Source: Chromobotia macracanthus
Lineage: Eukaryota > Chordata > Actinopteri > Cypriniformes > Botiidae
Length of the DNA stretch: 64,000 nt
Direction of reading: 5' to 3'
Assembly: GCA_036877525.1 (NCBI GenBank)
Contig: JAZGTH010000013.1
Location: 10,026,001 to 10,090,000, forward strand
Part shown: in pieces, positions 12,545 through 24,255 of the stretch
Position numbering within the stretch: the stretch's first letter is position 1
Layout of the letters: each line of letters opens with the position of its first letter
The notes under the pieces: generated by a model
Told to the model about the DNA's origin: nothing
Seen by the model: only the letters and a program-made list of their open reading frames with translations
The model's database searches: none
Made by a program: the position numbers and the translations under genes

Positions 12545-13015
12545 GTCCCACACCGTTTGTTGTAGACCCATGAATGATGGGTCAAATCAGCAGGCTTACT
12601 GAAAAGAGGTGTTCCTTGTAAATTCCATAGACTTAACACTGGGCTGAAATTTGTGATGTCATGAATGTTGTAGAGACTTGGGGGTGGACTCATGTCACTC
12701 AACATACAATGGTGACATTACACGCAACAAATGGTGACATTACAACTTCATAGCCATGCCCTAGCAACTGCTTAGAGTACCCTAGCAACAGCCCCTTAGA
12801 CTTCCATAAAAAAGTCCCATAGACTTAACATTTAGCAGATCTTTGTGATGTCATAGCTCTTTATCAGAATGTCATGGTGACCTGGGGTTGGGTATTATAT
12901 CGTCAGCATAGCAAGCAGCAACAAAAGGTGACATTTCAACTTCAGCCATGCCCTAGCAACCAGTTCCAGTTCCTCACACCACTGACTTTCATTGAAAAAG
13001 TGAGAATAATAAACC
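12545..13015 (+). repeat. Dispersed repeat family A (ctagcaacca type)
   Basis: Carries ttgttgtagacccatgaatg, tagacttaacactgggctg, gccatgccctagcaac and catagacttaacatt, partly duplicated within itself. Relatives lie at 23.8-24.1 kb and 46.5-47.2 kb (same strand) and 53.4-54.0 kb (opposite strand). Confidence 0.7.
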
Positions 13016-13059
13016 ATAATTAGGGTGTCATTTTACCCCCTAAATACAACATATCTGAT

Positions 13060-13465
13060 CCTGGATAAATGATCCAGAATGCTGCAGCATGTCTGGTCTT
13101 CAGTCAACCAATAACAGTCCATGTCACACCCCTCCTGACCTTACTCCACTGGCTCCACCTGTAGCCGCCCGCATTAAATTTAAATCTCTTACGCTTGCCT
13201 TTAGGACAGTAACCGGAACCTCTCCCTCCTACCTCAACTCACCTCACTCCTCCAGACATATGTCCCCTCCCGCCAGCTACGGTCAGTCAATGAGTGACGT
13301 CTGATTGTTCCCCCACAACGAGGCACCAAAGCAATCTGTAAAACTTTCACCTATTTCACCATATTCCACTTTGTGGTGGAATTAACTCCCAGCCTCCACC
13401 CGATCCGCTGAGACCATCACAACCTATAAAAAACAACTCAAAACAGACCTGTTTAATTAATATGG
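13060..13465 (+). mobile_element. L2-like LINE, ORF2 3' end fragment
   Basis: Starts atgatccagaatgctgcagc and ends near aactcaaaacagacctgttt. It closely parallels 63210-63590 in the large LINE at the right edge. The frame contains LTPLAPPVAARIKFKSLTLA, the usual end of the RT-linked region, followed by frame breaks. Confidence 0.8.
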
Positions 13466-14984
13466 CAAGATGGAAAATTCAGTCTTAATGGGCTATTTAG
13501 TCATAACAGTGTGGAGATAGATAACATAAAAGGTTCAAAGTATCCTGACCAACATCCTAAAGGTAAACAATATTTGTTAACATATTATTAATATTACACA
13601 GGATCATATATAAGACAATTTTGGCTAAATTAATTGTATGTGACTGTTAAAAAGTAGTTAATTCATAGTTATTTTAAATAAACCTCAGTTAATGAATAGT
13701 TCTGCAGGAGGCATACAGCATTTACAGCCAGCTCACAAACCGCGACAAAGAAGGAAACCACGCATCGGATAAACTGTAGTAAAAAAAATTTAACAAAATC
13801 AATCACAAATCAGCGTATGGGCGGTTTCTCTCTGTTAAAGCACACTGTTGTGTCCCACTCACAACGAAAGAGATAAGTGCATAAACAAATTATTACAAAT
13901 AAAATAAATTTTACATAATTCAAAATACATATGTGACTGATATAAACTTTGTCATGGAATAATCTTTATTTGCACAAAGATAATTATTTCGACATTGATG
14001 TACTTAAAATCATTTTCCACATCTATGGTAAATTATACATTGTTGCTTTTAGGTACAATTATTTACCAACTAAACACCAAATAAACCCTTTCAATATGAT
14101 ACAAATCAATCAGTACATGAGCCAGACAGTATCTGCTTTTTTTGGGGGGGGGGGGGAATCTATGGAATCCTGTGGAATAGTTTTAAATATGTTAAAAAGA
14201 GCTGAAAGTATTCTATTTAAGAACCAATAAACCGAAATAGTTTTAATTGGTTCAGTAGGAACATTAAAGAAAAAATCTAAAAACTTTAACTGATCTTATA
14301 GTCTATTATTATTTCATTCAAATTTTATTATACTTTCCCCCTTAAAGGTTTTGAAAGGCCAGTTAATATTGGTCTCTGTAAAATGCATTTAAATGCAAAT
14401 GACAGTAGGGGCTGGGCAGCATATGCAGGCCTAGTGGCCCAAGAGGAAATTCAATCTGTGTCTTTGTGATCTGTGGAAGCACATGGCCATTGTTTGTTTA
14501 CCTTGTGCCATGTGCTCTCCTATCTCGTGTTATGACCCCGCCCTCTCATTTCCTCATTAATCCTCCTGTCATTGATTTATTCCCCTCACCTGTCTATCTG
14601 TCTTATGTTTGCTGTCTTGTGCTGTTTCGTTGTTTACCGTCCGATGTGCTTGTCGGATGTGTTCGTTGGATGTGTTTTGTGTCTCCTAGATTCTCTTGCC
14701 AGGATCTTGACATCTGAGGACCATGCTTTTCCTAAAGACTATGAAAAGAAAACACCTGATGCAAACAGCACTATACTAGAGGCCAGCCCCATGAAGGGGG
14801 GTTTCTGTGCATGTCAACACCTCATGTCAGCCCCCCCTTGGAGACCCCAGCAGGCGTTTCTGCTTTCCCCACCACCCTAGGTGTCTCTGGGGGCAGAAGT
14901 TCCCGGCAGTTCTTCTGTCACGTCTTTCATATCCAGATACCTGTAACAAATGTAAAAGAGGATTAATATTGAGTTTTGTTCACA
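13466..14984. other. Gene-poor stretch with possible LTR-type leader
   Basis: Includes a T7G13-type homopolymer at about 14137-14156 and, at 14.46-14.98 kb, GC-richer text (gttatgaccccgccctctca, cccctcacctgtctatctgt) of the style found in fish retrotransposon promoters. No coding content is credible. Confidence 0.35.
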
Positions 14985-14989
14985 AATAA

Positions 14990-15885
14990 AGCATTCTCCA
15001 CCAAAGATGTAATTATTCATGAACAAGTTCACTCAATTAATGTTAATATATCTATTCTACACCATTAAAATAATGTAGTGACTCTAATGTTAAATCAATG
15101 AAACAGTGTTGTTTAAAACACTGTTTAATTCATGGAATGGTTAATTTAGCTTTTTTAATTTAGCTATTTTCACATATTTTGTAGTACTTGATCAGCAGGA
15201 ATAATGACAATAATCCATTTATGCGAGTACCTTCGCGATCTTATTGGATCTAAGAAACATTATTGTCTAACCTTGAAAACAATGTTTCTCTGCTTTAAAA
15301 GGACTTCAAAGCATGTAGCAAGATCGTACACAGTTTAAGCAACCTTATTTGTTAGCTTTAAGTGCAGCAACAATCGAAGGTGAATACATATGGGTGTTTA
15401 TTAAACTACACTACAGGGGAAACGTGTAACATATAACTAGACGTAAACATACACACATCAAACACATAACCAATTGCAAGGAGAGATAGAGAGATAGAGA
15501 GAGCAGATGTTGAGCCCATAAAGAGTTAAATCAGCTAAGCATTTCTGAATGAACCATCAGTTGAATCACCTTGGAAAAGGGGCACAACCTAACGCAACTA
15601 TTCTGTGTACATAGAAATCGGATATTTGTATTGAGCTCTAGTGCAGAGGGCGAATCCAAATGCGTGTGAAGAAAGTCCTTCAGATATGCGATGTGGTTCA
15701 TTGAGTTCTGGAGATCATAGAAGTTAGCTGAGGTGATGTCCAGAGTCTTTGTGAAAGGGATTGAGCCAGAGGCTGCACCCCCCTTCTTTGTGGGGGAGGG
15801 GTGCCAGGGCTGAAGATCCTTGTTTGAAAAGTGGAAGAGCAAGAGCCTAAGAGCTATGTTAAGGGAGTGTTGTCATTTTTAACTT
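14990..15885 (-). repeat. LTR-like repeat, left (inverted) copy
   Basis: Read on the minus strand it matches 19.4-20.65 kb block by block: aggatcttcagccctggcac, ttcattcagaaatgcttagc, (ct)n, agtgtagtttaataaacacc, aataatgtttcttagat, cctgctgatcaagtactaca, and the end attaattgagtgaacttgtt. It has a poly(A)-type signal but no protein. Probably a solo LTR or non-autonomous element. Confidence 0.75.
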
Positions 15886-17190
15886 CACACAACTACACCC
15901 AGTGAAACCTGCTGCTCCCCTGACAATAAATAGTTCATCGAAGTGGGCAAGCTGTGGTTCGCTAGTAGCGAATCTTTTTAATAATAATAAGTTATAATAG
16001 GATGATGGGCCTTATTCATGAAACACAAATATCTGTGTAAAATCATACATACTGTCTGTGCAAAAATGGTTAATTCAGATAGAATAACTGATGTGTGAAT
16101 GGTGACAAATCACAAGCATTTGTTCTGGAAGTGCTGTATGCAGAATGCTAAAACATTAGTTTAAAGTTGTGGTTGATAGTATTTGTCCTAATCTCACACC
16201 TCTGGTTGAGTCATTGTTGCTATGTTGGGATGGTCAGAATACTCAAACAAACAGAAGAATGCATATGCTTGAACTTCCATATGTACTACAATATAAAGAA
16301 AAACTAATAAGAAACATGTTTTTTTCAAACAATTCTGACTACTGTTGAAACTCTTAAGAGTGACATTTTGACGTGGTCCAATATTTATTATAGGTAATTA
16401 GGAAATAGTTTTAATGACTATGGTGTATGTGTTTTTAAAATACATTTAATTTTAATTTCATGATTCAGAACAATAATAAACTTAGGATTAACTTAAAGAT
16501 GCCAGAGTTTTCATTATTAATCAAAAGAATGCTTCATATCTGATAGAGATACTGGTCACATTCGAGAGGGAGCCAGTAAACTTTCATTTATAAAACACCA
16601 TCTTAAGCTCTCTGATTTTAGAGAATTTTCTTCTAAAATTCTTATTGTCCAAATAAGTCCAAAAGCTTTACTTTTGATTTACAAAGAAACACGTTGTAAA
16701 ACCAAGACTAATAGGATTATTTCTGATTTTCCTGTATTTTCCAGTAAAAAGTAATACATAAAAATAATAAGATGTTATCCATGGCCAGATCACATACATG
16801 CATACTATAATGATGCACATGATATAATGCTGATACAGTGGGGCAGATTAGATGAAAACTGCTTTTTGTCTCCAGCTTTTATTTGTCCTCATGTTCGTCA
16901 TATGGCCTAAGGGTGACTTCTTGAACATAATTTCTTTAACCTAAAGCTGGCAGTAGCTACAGTATGTGCTTTGGAAGGGATGAGGGTACATGTCTGTGGT
17001 TTTGGAGGGCTTTGGCTGCAGTTTTTACAAATATAAAAAATATTCTTAGGGAAAGACCTGTCTCTATTCAGACAGGCATCAAGGGCACTATGTCCCAAAA
17101 CTAACTTTTAGACAAGGCTATGCAGGCCCCAAGCAAGAGTTTACACTGATTTACTTTGTAAGGGTCAATGACTGAACCAGTTACAATATT
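15886..17190. other. Gene-poor stretch between the two LTR-like copies
   Basis: AT-rich, no recognised gene or element. A 63-codon minus-strand frame at 16907-17098 has no family resemblance. Confidence 0.4.
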
Positions 17191-17254
17191 TATGCTGGAA
17201 TATGAGAATGCTGGAACATAATGTTTTGTGTATGTTAGTGTTGCAAAAGAAAAG

Positions 17255-17420
17255 TCAACTCGTACAGCATATTACAGAGAATGGTTTAAAAACAACAATG
17301 TCCCGGAAAGGCCAAGTCAGAGTCACAGGTCACAATCCAGTTGTTATTCAGCAGACATATGTCGGTGCCTCTGCAAGGTGCAAAGATGCTGCCTTGGTTG
17401 AGTACCTATGCAAATTGTAT
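17255..17420 (+). mobile_element. Tc1-like transposase C-terminal remnant
   Basis: In one frame the text reads YYREWFKNNNVPERPSQS, close to the segment before the DxNPIE motif in fish Tc1 transposases. It then degenerates. No inverted repeats are visible around it. Confidence 0.55.
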
Positions 17421-17849
17421 TTAATTGTAATAAATTAGGACCAGTTGCAGAAATTTGATTCAACTGATTGAAATGTTGATCCAAAACCCCCAATTAAATT
17501 ATCTGTGTGTGAAGTTGATGTTGCCGTGGAATGAATGAAGGAAACTATTGCAGTGGATCTAAGTGCAGGCATTTTAATATAAAAAAACTACTGTTTTAAG
17601 TTAGAAATTACACAAACATCCAACTGAACATGCAATTTAGACATCCAACTGAAAACAATAATTATCCAATGAAAAATACAGCACTACTGCTTAAAGGGGT
17701 TAAAGGGGTCTTGGCCTGATGGACCTGCATGATAGCCATGGTGTGTAGGGCAGAAGGAATTCTGTGATTTGCTTTATCTTGAGCTTGACCACCGGTGAGA
17801 TTGAACAATTCATCCACATCAGAAAGCAGCAATCCAAGTGCAAAACACT

Positions 17850-18136
17850 TGAGGCAGATCTTGGGTAGGTGAAAAAAGTGTAAGTGGCAAATTTGTCAGG
17901 TATGGTAACAAATACCCGAAATACCTGAATGCATTTAACCCATCACTGGTGAGGAGTGAAAGTCGTAAACACACATACCCAAAGCAGTGGGCAGCACTGC
18001 TGCACCCAGGGAGCAATGAGGGGTTATGTGCCTTGCTCAAGGGCACTTCAGCTGCTACCTTCAGGCACTGGAATCAAACCAGCAACCTTCTGATTACAAG
18101 CCTGACTCACTAAACAGTAGGTCACAACTGCCCCAT
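17850..18136 (-). repeat. tRNA-derived SINE (minus strand)
   Basis: The minus strand reads ggggcagttgtgacc, then gtaatcagaaggttgctggt, ccttgagcaaggcacataa, and a body ending near gggttaaatgcattcaggta. It is the same family as 30722-30985. The tRNA-like head with B-box-like text marks it as a SINE and not a real tRNA gene. Confidence 0.75.
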
Positions 18137-19190
18137 CTTGTGGCCGAAATCTTCTCTTAATAGAAGGTATAATGTTCCATAGGTGGAAACAGTCCCATCT
18201 GAGGGTTGTCCCCTGCTAAAAATATAATTAAAAACCACACTGTGCATTGTAAATAGCATATACTTAAAATGATTGTAAGTAGTAACACAATATGCAAATG
18301 CGGCAAGTGGACTGTCTTAAGTTTAGAAATATTTTAAGTGCCCCCTCCCTTGTCTCACAGTGCTTTGGTCTACTGCCTACTTTCCCCCTTCACCTCACCT
18401 ACACACCCAAGTCCGGTGGGAGAGAACAAAGTCTTCAGTAGTTGTGGAACTCCAGTTAGTAGTCTAGTAAGTGACTCCAGTAATTGATACTTACTATAAA
18501 CATTGATACTATAAACAGCAGATGAAGTGATTCTTTTCTCTTTAATACAGATCATGCCAAATCATTAATACATTTTCCATGCCAAAACAATGATGATAAC
18601 TGATTTATTTTTTCCATGAGTTTGCTATGTTAGCAATTAATGTTACCTAGCCTTTTGATAGCTTTTTTAATACCATGCCTTGTTGGATAGTAAGTCACTC
18701 ACTACAACTAACATGGTGATAAGCCTGTTTGTGAACTGATATTAGGCTAATATTGTAGTTGTGTTGGGTTTTGCGCAATATGATGTTAAGTGGCAGATCA
18801 GTGGGCTCGCTGCAGAATATTCAAGAGACATCTTTTGATGCAGAACAAAACTAAAAAACTGTGGGGAGGACGCAAGATAATTCATTAATGATAATATGAC
18901 CGCGTTGTGAAGCTATAAACTTGTAACTATGAGCTTATATCTTATATATGAAAATATATTTTAATCCCATTTACATAAACAGACCTACTAGCACTTTGTC
19001 TTTTGCCTGTTGTTTTCATTAAAATGATTGTGTACCATATTTAACTATGTATTAGAAAATGCTGCTTAGTTTGTAACTTGACTACTGTTTTGCAAATAAT
19101 AATTAAAAAAATAAATTTTGTAGTGTCTGGCATGGCCCAATATTTGGATCATGTATGGATCATAAAAAAAAAACCTTTTTACTTAAGACA
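18137..19190. other. Gene-poor AT-rich stretch
   Basis: No gene or element recognised. Only short ORFs are present, one rich in Leu at 18370-18555 on the minus strand. Confidence 0.4.
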
Positions 19191-19812
19191 TACAAACCTA
19201 GTGTGGGGGCTTGAAAGACCCTAGGCTCCAGAGGGTCTGGAGGCAAACATCCCCTCCAGATTGCTATCAGCAATCTGGATTAATATTTGCAAATGTGCCA
19301 TCCGGCCATAAAACATGCAAATAAGGTGTTGAGTGAGACAAAGAAACTTTGACTGCTTAACACCTATTGGTTGTTTAAGTTTGGGCGTGACCGAGCTGAA
19401 CTTAAAAATAACTGCCAACACCTTAGTTTCAGTTTTTTCTTTGTCTTGTCCTTTAGTCTTGTCTTCTAAGTCTTACTCTTCATCTTCTTGCAAGGATCTT
19501 CAGCCCTGGCACCCCTCCCCGGATGGGGGGGATCCAGCTTCTGGCTCAGACCATCTGAGACAGACTCTGGACAACACTTCAGCTAACTTCATCGATCTCC
19601 GGAACTTGACGAACTCCATCACTTCTGAAACACTCAGGACTCTTTCTCTCTCCATGCGCATTTGGATTCACGCTCTGCAGTAGAGCTCAATGCAAGTATC
19701 CATATTCTATACTCTATACACATAGAATAGCTATGTTGTGCCCCTTTATTAAGGTGATTCTACTGGTGGTTCATTCAGAATGCTTAGCTGATTTGACTTG
19801 CACAGGCTTAAC

Positions 19813-19815
<3 letters not shown>

Positions 19816-19858
<43 letters not shown>
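19816..19858 (+). repeat. (CT)n microsatellite
   Basis: About 21 CT units within the LTR-like repeat. The left copy holds an interrupted (GA)n at the same place (15482-15504), so the tract predates the duplication. Confidence 0.95.
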
Positions 19859-19860
<2 letters not shown>

Positions 19861-20449
19861 TGCTCTCTTTACTTTTGGTTATGTGTTTAATGTGTGTAGG
19901 TTTATGTCTAGTTATATGTTACATGTTCCGTTATATGTTACATATTCCCCTGTAGTGTAGTTTAATAAACACCCATGTGTATCCGTTATTGTTACTGCAT
20001 TTAATGCTCACAAGTAAGGTCACTTAAATTGTGTTCAATCTTTCTACCTGCTCTAAAGTCCTGTTAAAGCAGAGAAGCGTTATTTTCAAGGCCAGACAAA
20101 TAATGTTTCTTAGATTCAATAAGACCGCGTATGCACTCGCTGGACGAATGCAAAAGCTGATTATTGGAATCATCCCTGCTGATCAGGTACTACAAAATAT
20201 GTATATTTAATGACGATTAATTATATGTATTTTCCTTTGAGTTTCGTTCCATGAATGAAATGGTGTTTTAAACAACACAGTTTCATTGATTTGACATCCA
20301 ATTTGATACATAACTGTGGTGCTGGTTCATGCTTATAATCTGGAGTCCCTAATTCTGCTGATCTTTGCTACATGCTCTACAAGAGTGTTACATCAATGTG
20401 TTACATTGATTAAGAATTCCCCAAATCATTGATCCTGATTAATTATTAA

Positions 20450-20451
<2 letters not shown>

Positions 20452-20526
<75 letters not shown>

Positions 20527-20586
20527 GTGTGTGTGTGTGTTTGTGCATATGTTTATTTGCATATATATATATATATATATATATAT
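20452..20586 (+). repeat. (TA)n / (TG)n compound microsatellite
   Basis: Two long (AT)n blocks flank a short (GT)n and a tgcatatgtttatttgcata spacer. The minus-strand ORF of Tyr-Ile repeats here is an artefact. Confidence 0.95.
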
Positions 20587-20660
20587 TTCCCTTACACAAG
20601 GGAATGGTGGAGAATATATTAACATTAATTTTGAGTGAACTTGTTCATATATGACATAAC

Positions 20661-21210
20661 TATCGTTGAACAAGCCTCACTATTAATTTCCCTTAAACAC
20701 ATTTTCGCTACGTTCTGTTGCAAAGAATAATATTTAAAGTATAATATTTAGCATTGTTTTAAAATGTGTTTTGTCCAACTTTGGTGTTTTAGTACAGGTG
20801 TTTTTAGTGTTGAATATGTTAAGATGTTAACAATCTGAGATTAAAACAAATTGTCAGGATAATTGTCAAGATTTTCATTTTGGGTGCACTGTTCCATTTT
20901 ATTCAGCACACTTGGAGGATGTATAAAAGATTGATGTATGCAAGTAACATATTTAAGATCTGGATATAACTATATCATACATGATATTTAAATTGTGTAT
21001 TTTCCGTAATAATTATTACATTAGTAAATAAGGTATAATTATATCTTCTAGATGTTTTTAACATTTCTTTTGTTTTCTGAGAATAAAAACACAAAAAAAT
21101 CCAATTTACACAAAACATGTATATTATATACATGTATATTTACATAAACAATATTTGTTAAAATGAAAGAATTTCATTTTCAAACTCATTTTCTATATCC
21201 AAATTACTTA
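20661..21210. other. AT-rich, nothing recognised
   Basis: No coding frame or element. Low-complexity AT text only. Confidence 0.4.
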
Positions 21211-21214
21211 ACAT

Positions 21215-21380
21215 TTATTAACTTACGTTTATGTTTTTGGCAGATGCTTATCCAAAATTACTTAAAGAACATTCATGGAATACATTTTTTTATCAGTACA
21301 TGTTCCCTGGGAATTGAAACCACAGATTTTGTGGTGCTAATAAAATGCTCTACCAATAAAGCTCTACAAATAAAAACATA
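21215..21380 (-). repeat. tRNA-derived SINE (second type), minus strand
   Basis: Contains ggcagatgcttatccaaaat, catgttccctgggaattgaa and tgctctaccaataaagctct. The reverse strand reads as a tRNA-like head (GAGCTTTATTGGTAGAGCA then TTCAATTCCC). A closer-to-consensus relative lies at 32.73-32.88 kb. Confidence 0.65.
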
Positions 21381-22365
21381 AATCATAACATACCATGACA
21401 TGAAAAACATGTTTGTTTTGCAACTATTTTATTTAATTAACTATTAATTTGACTTTGTTTATGGCTATAGATCATAGTTTGGGATCTGATAATGACTCAA
21501 ATCTCACCAGCTCTTTTTTTTCACAGACAATCTGAAGCAGAGAACAATTAATGCTTCAGTCTCACTGAGAATATGATCACTATAGGAAAGAAACAGACAG
21601 ATTATGTAGAAGTTATAATAAAAAGTTACTTATTTACAAAAAGTAACAAAAAAACATTGTCAACATCACAACAACCAAGATTTTGTAAATAAATTACATG
21701 TACCTTTCACAAGTTGTACGAGTCTATGATTTATTATTTTATGTTTTTGACTGGGTGTACTTATTAATAAAACAATTTCTTAAAAATCACAGCACCACAT
21801 TGGCACCAAACTCAGATAGCCTTCCACTGAGCCACAGATTTATCATTGAAACAATCATATTATATCTGTATTCTTTCTCACTTTCTCACACGTTCACTCT
21901 GTGCAAATAATAAACGCTTCTCATGATTTTATCAGGACAAGTTTGTATAGAAAATGTCTTATATAAGAAAGATCTTGATTGACCAGATATTTTAGTTTTT
22001 CTACTTATTGCACATGAAACTGTAAAAAGTTTGAAATTACAGTAGTCCCGATACATTTTGTTGAGTTAAGTGAGGTAACTGACTAAGACATGCCAAAATA
22101 AAAAAAACAAAACATGAAATAATAGTGTATAAAATGGTCTTAAAAATCTTTTAAACCAAAATTGTTCACTTCAATTATTTTGTTAATAAAAGTCTAATTG
22201 TGCCAATATATTAACGTCTATCATTAGAAAATTGCAATTTTATAAAAAAAGTTAAATGGATGATTTGGGCCAAATAATCTAGGAAAAGCAACCAGTGTCA
22301 CAGACACACCAAAACACATCATTCAAAACTATAAGTCAGTCATTTATTAATTAAATAATCTAAAT
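21381..22365. other. AT-rich, nothing recognised
   Basis: Short ORFs only. No gene, RNA or element identified. Confidence 0.4.
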
Positions 22366-22530
22366 CAACATGTATGCTAGATCCTATACCTAGCAGCCTA
22401 TTTAAAGAGATGCTTTCTGAATATATAGATCCTCTCTTTAGTATTATTACTTCATCATTATTACTAAGATATGTTTCGAAGACTTTTAAGCTGGATGTTA
22501 TTAATCCTCTCATTAATAAAATGCAGTTTA
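22366..22530 (+). mobile_element. L2-like LINE RT fragment
   Basis: Encodes MLDPIPSSLFKEMLSEYIDP, then TFKLDVINPLINK. This is the start of the reverse-transcriptase region of fish L2-like LINEs (DPIPSxLFKE..., FKxAVIKPLIKK). It breaks off after about 50 codons. Confidence 0.75.
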
Positions 22531-23110
22531 TTCCCAGGGAACGAGTTGTCAGTTTCTGTTTTTTGTCTCCTGTTTTCTTGTTTCTGGTGTTCCTTAATGA
22601 ATTATCTCATTAATTAATTTGTCTTGTTTATATATACTCCCTAGTTTATTCAGTTCTTTGTCAGTCCTCATTTGGTTATTGTTAAATATTATTGATGAAC
22701 TGTTTGTTGGTATTGAATACTTTGTTGGTACTCTTTTCGCTTCACGAGTCACACAACAGTTGCCTAAAATGCTATCTATTGATTGACATTTTCACATTCT
22801 CTACCACCCTTAATCAGCAGGGGCAGTAGAAAGAACAAACAGAATGCTGAAAGATTGAATAATGAAACCGTGTTTAGAAACTGATTGCATTTGGGTAGCT
22901 GTCCTGCCTGCAGTGTTCTGCAGTGTGTCTGAGATAAGAATGACTCCTTCCTTAAACACTTAACTGTCATTATTTGAAGTGTTAATGGGCAGGCCTTTTC
23001 CGACCTCAGGCATTTCCCAGCCGAGCACAAGCTCCTTCACAGGAGACATGGAGGTCCTTGGGGCAGATTACATGGCTGCCCTGGGTTGACACAATGAAAT
23101 CTGTAAATGA
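22531..23110. other. Possible LTR/leader-type and unique sequence
   Basis: The text tttgtctcctgttttcttgt around 22560 and tatatactccctag around 22633 look like retroelement promoter DNA. 22800-23050 is moderately GC-rich with no recognised coding. Confidence 0.3.
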
Positions 23111-23119
23111 AAAGGTGTC

Positions 23120-23430
23120 ATTAACTCTTGCTCTTCCCACAGACAAACCAACCTATAGCTTTGTGCCAAAGCAGCAGGTCCTGATACGGAACCTGAAACC
23201 TGTTAAGGTCAGTGAGACGAAATATCTGGGCCCTGCTTTGTCAAACAGAAATGGGCAGCTTTTTGCACTTGTTGGAAAACCACCTTGAAATTCAGAACAG
23301 CTCCATTAAATGTGTCAGAAGTGGAGAGAGCAGGTGCCTCTTACATGCCGCACTACATGCCTCTTTGTCCATCATCACACTCTGGTGACTCCACAGGTGA
23401 AGCAGTGGACATATTTTCAAGGACCTGCTA
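23120..23430 (+). mobile_element. Retroelement integrase C-terminal remnant
   Basis: The frame LPTDKPTYSFVPKQQVLIRN then LKPVKVSETKYLGP has the pattern of the integrase C-terminal (SH3-like) region of retrovirus-like elements. It is followed by broken frames. No LTR was recognised nearby, so it is an isolated, decayed fragment. Confidence 0.45.
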
Positions 23431-23839
23431 TCTCAGTCTCCAAGGGAAAGTAGAGTAGTAATAGAGATAGTAGAGGGAAAGTAGAGTAGGGAAAGTATAT
23501 ACACACATCCCAGACAAAGTGACATGATAACTGCCAACTGATAAGTGATAATGATAAAGATGTTTATGGATTGATCGTAGCTTTACTCTGGAAATATTGA
23601 TGAAATCATCAAGGAGCTGCTAATGAAAGTCATTATGATGCATATTAATAAACGAGGGGTCAGCATTAAAACATCAGAATAATTAATCAGTTTACAGCTT
23701 TGAATAGTGAATATGTAACAGTTTGAAGGTTGTTTGACTTTGACTTATTTGTTTTTGCAGTTATTGGAGCTTATGTTAATTACTCAATGTGTGTTCTTTA
23801 AGTTTTATAGTGAAGCTTTATAAGCAATCGAGTGTGTAA

Positions 23840-24125
23840 TGTTTGTTATGCATACGAAAAAGTGGACAAACTCATTTTTACTCATTCAAAACATAAAATT
23901 TAACAATAGGCTGAATTCTAGCTTATTGTTAAATAAGCTAGAATTCACATCCTAGCTCCGCACCAGAGACTTCTCGCTCAGCTTAGCAAGCAGCAACAAA
24001 TGCTGACATTACAACTTTATAGCCACACCCTAGCAACCAGTTACAGTACCATAGCAACCGCCCCATAGACTTCCATTGACAAAGGTGAGAGGCACATAAT
24101 ATAATTAAGCCATATCTCAGCTTTA
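23840..24125 (+). repeat. Dispersed repeat family A, short copy
   Basis: Has tatgcatacgaaaaagtgg, agcttagcaagcagcaacaa, ccacaccctagcaaccagtt and ccatagacttccattgac, all shared with the copies at 12.5 and 46.5 kb. A 16-bp perfect hairpin lies inside it (23912-23947). Confidence 0.7.
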
Positions 24126-24255
24126 GAACATTGTAGAGCCCTGTGACAAATTTATATTTTATTTTAGAACTCTTGAAATTTTCAGTCTTGAAATCTAAAA
24201 ATTTAAGAAAGCCTAATCTAAAAAATTTTAAGCCTTTTAAATAGGCTTTAAAATT

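Larger units (their letters stand above)
19195..20660 (+). repeat. LTR-like repeat, right copy
   Basis: Shares blocks with the inverted copy at 14.99-15.89 kb. Upstream blocks look like a promoter (ataaaa near 19311, ttaaaaataa near 19402), then come the (ct)n at 19816-19858, taataaacacc at about 19963 and an end gtgaacttgttcat. A TA/GT microsatellite (20452-20586) interrupts the 3' part. The ORF at 19333-19683 (CKDLQPWHPSP) is inside the repeat and also occurs in the left copy, so it may be a repeat feature rather than a gene. Confidence 0.7.

Noticed and set aside
19733..19960. Frame with long Leu-Ser repeats (plus strand)
   Set aside because: It is the translation of the (CT)n microsatellite and its flanks, not a gene.
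20446..20673. Minus-strand frame of Tyr-Ile repeats
   Set aside because: Translation of the (TA)n microsatellite.
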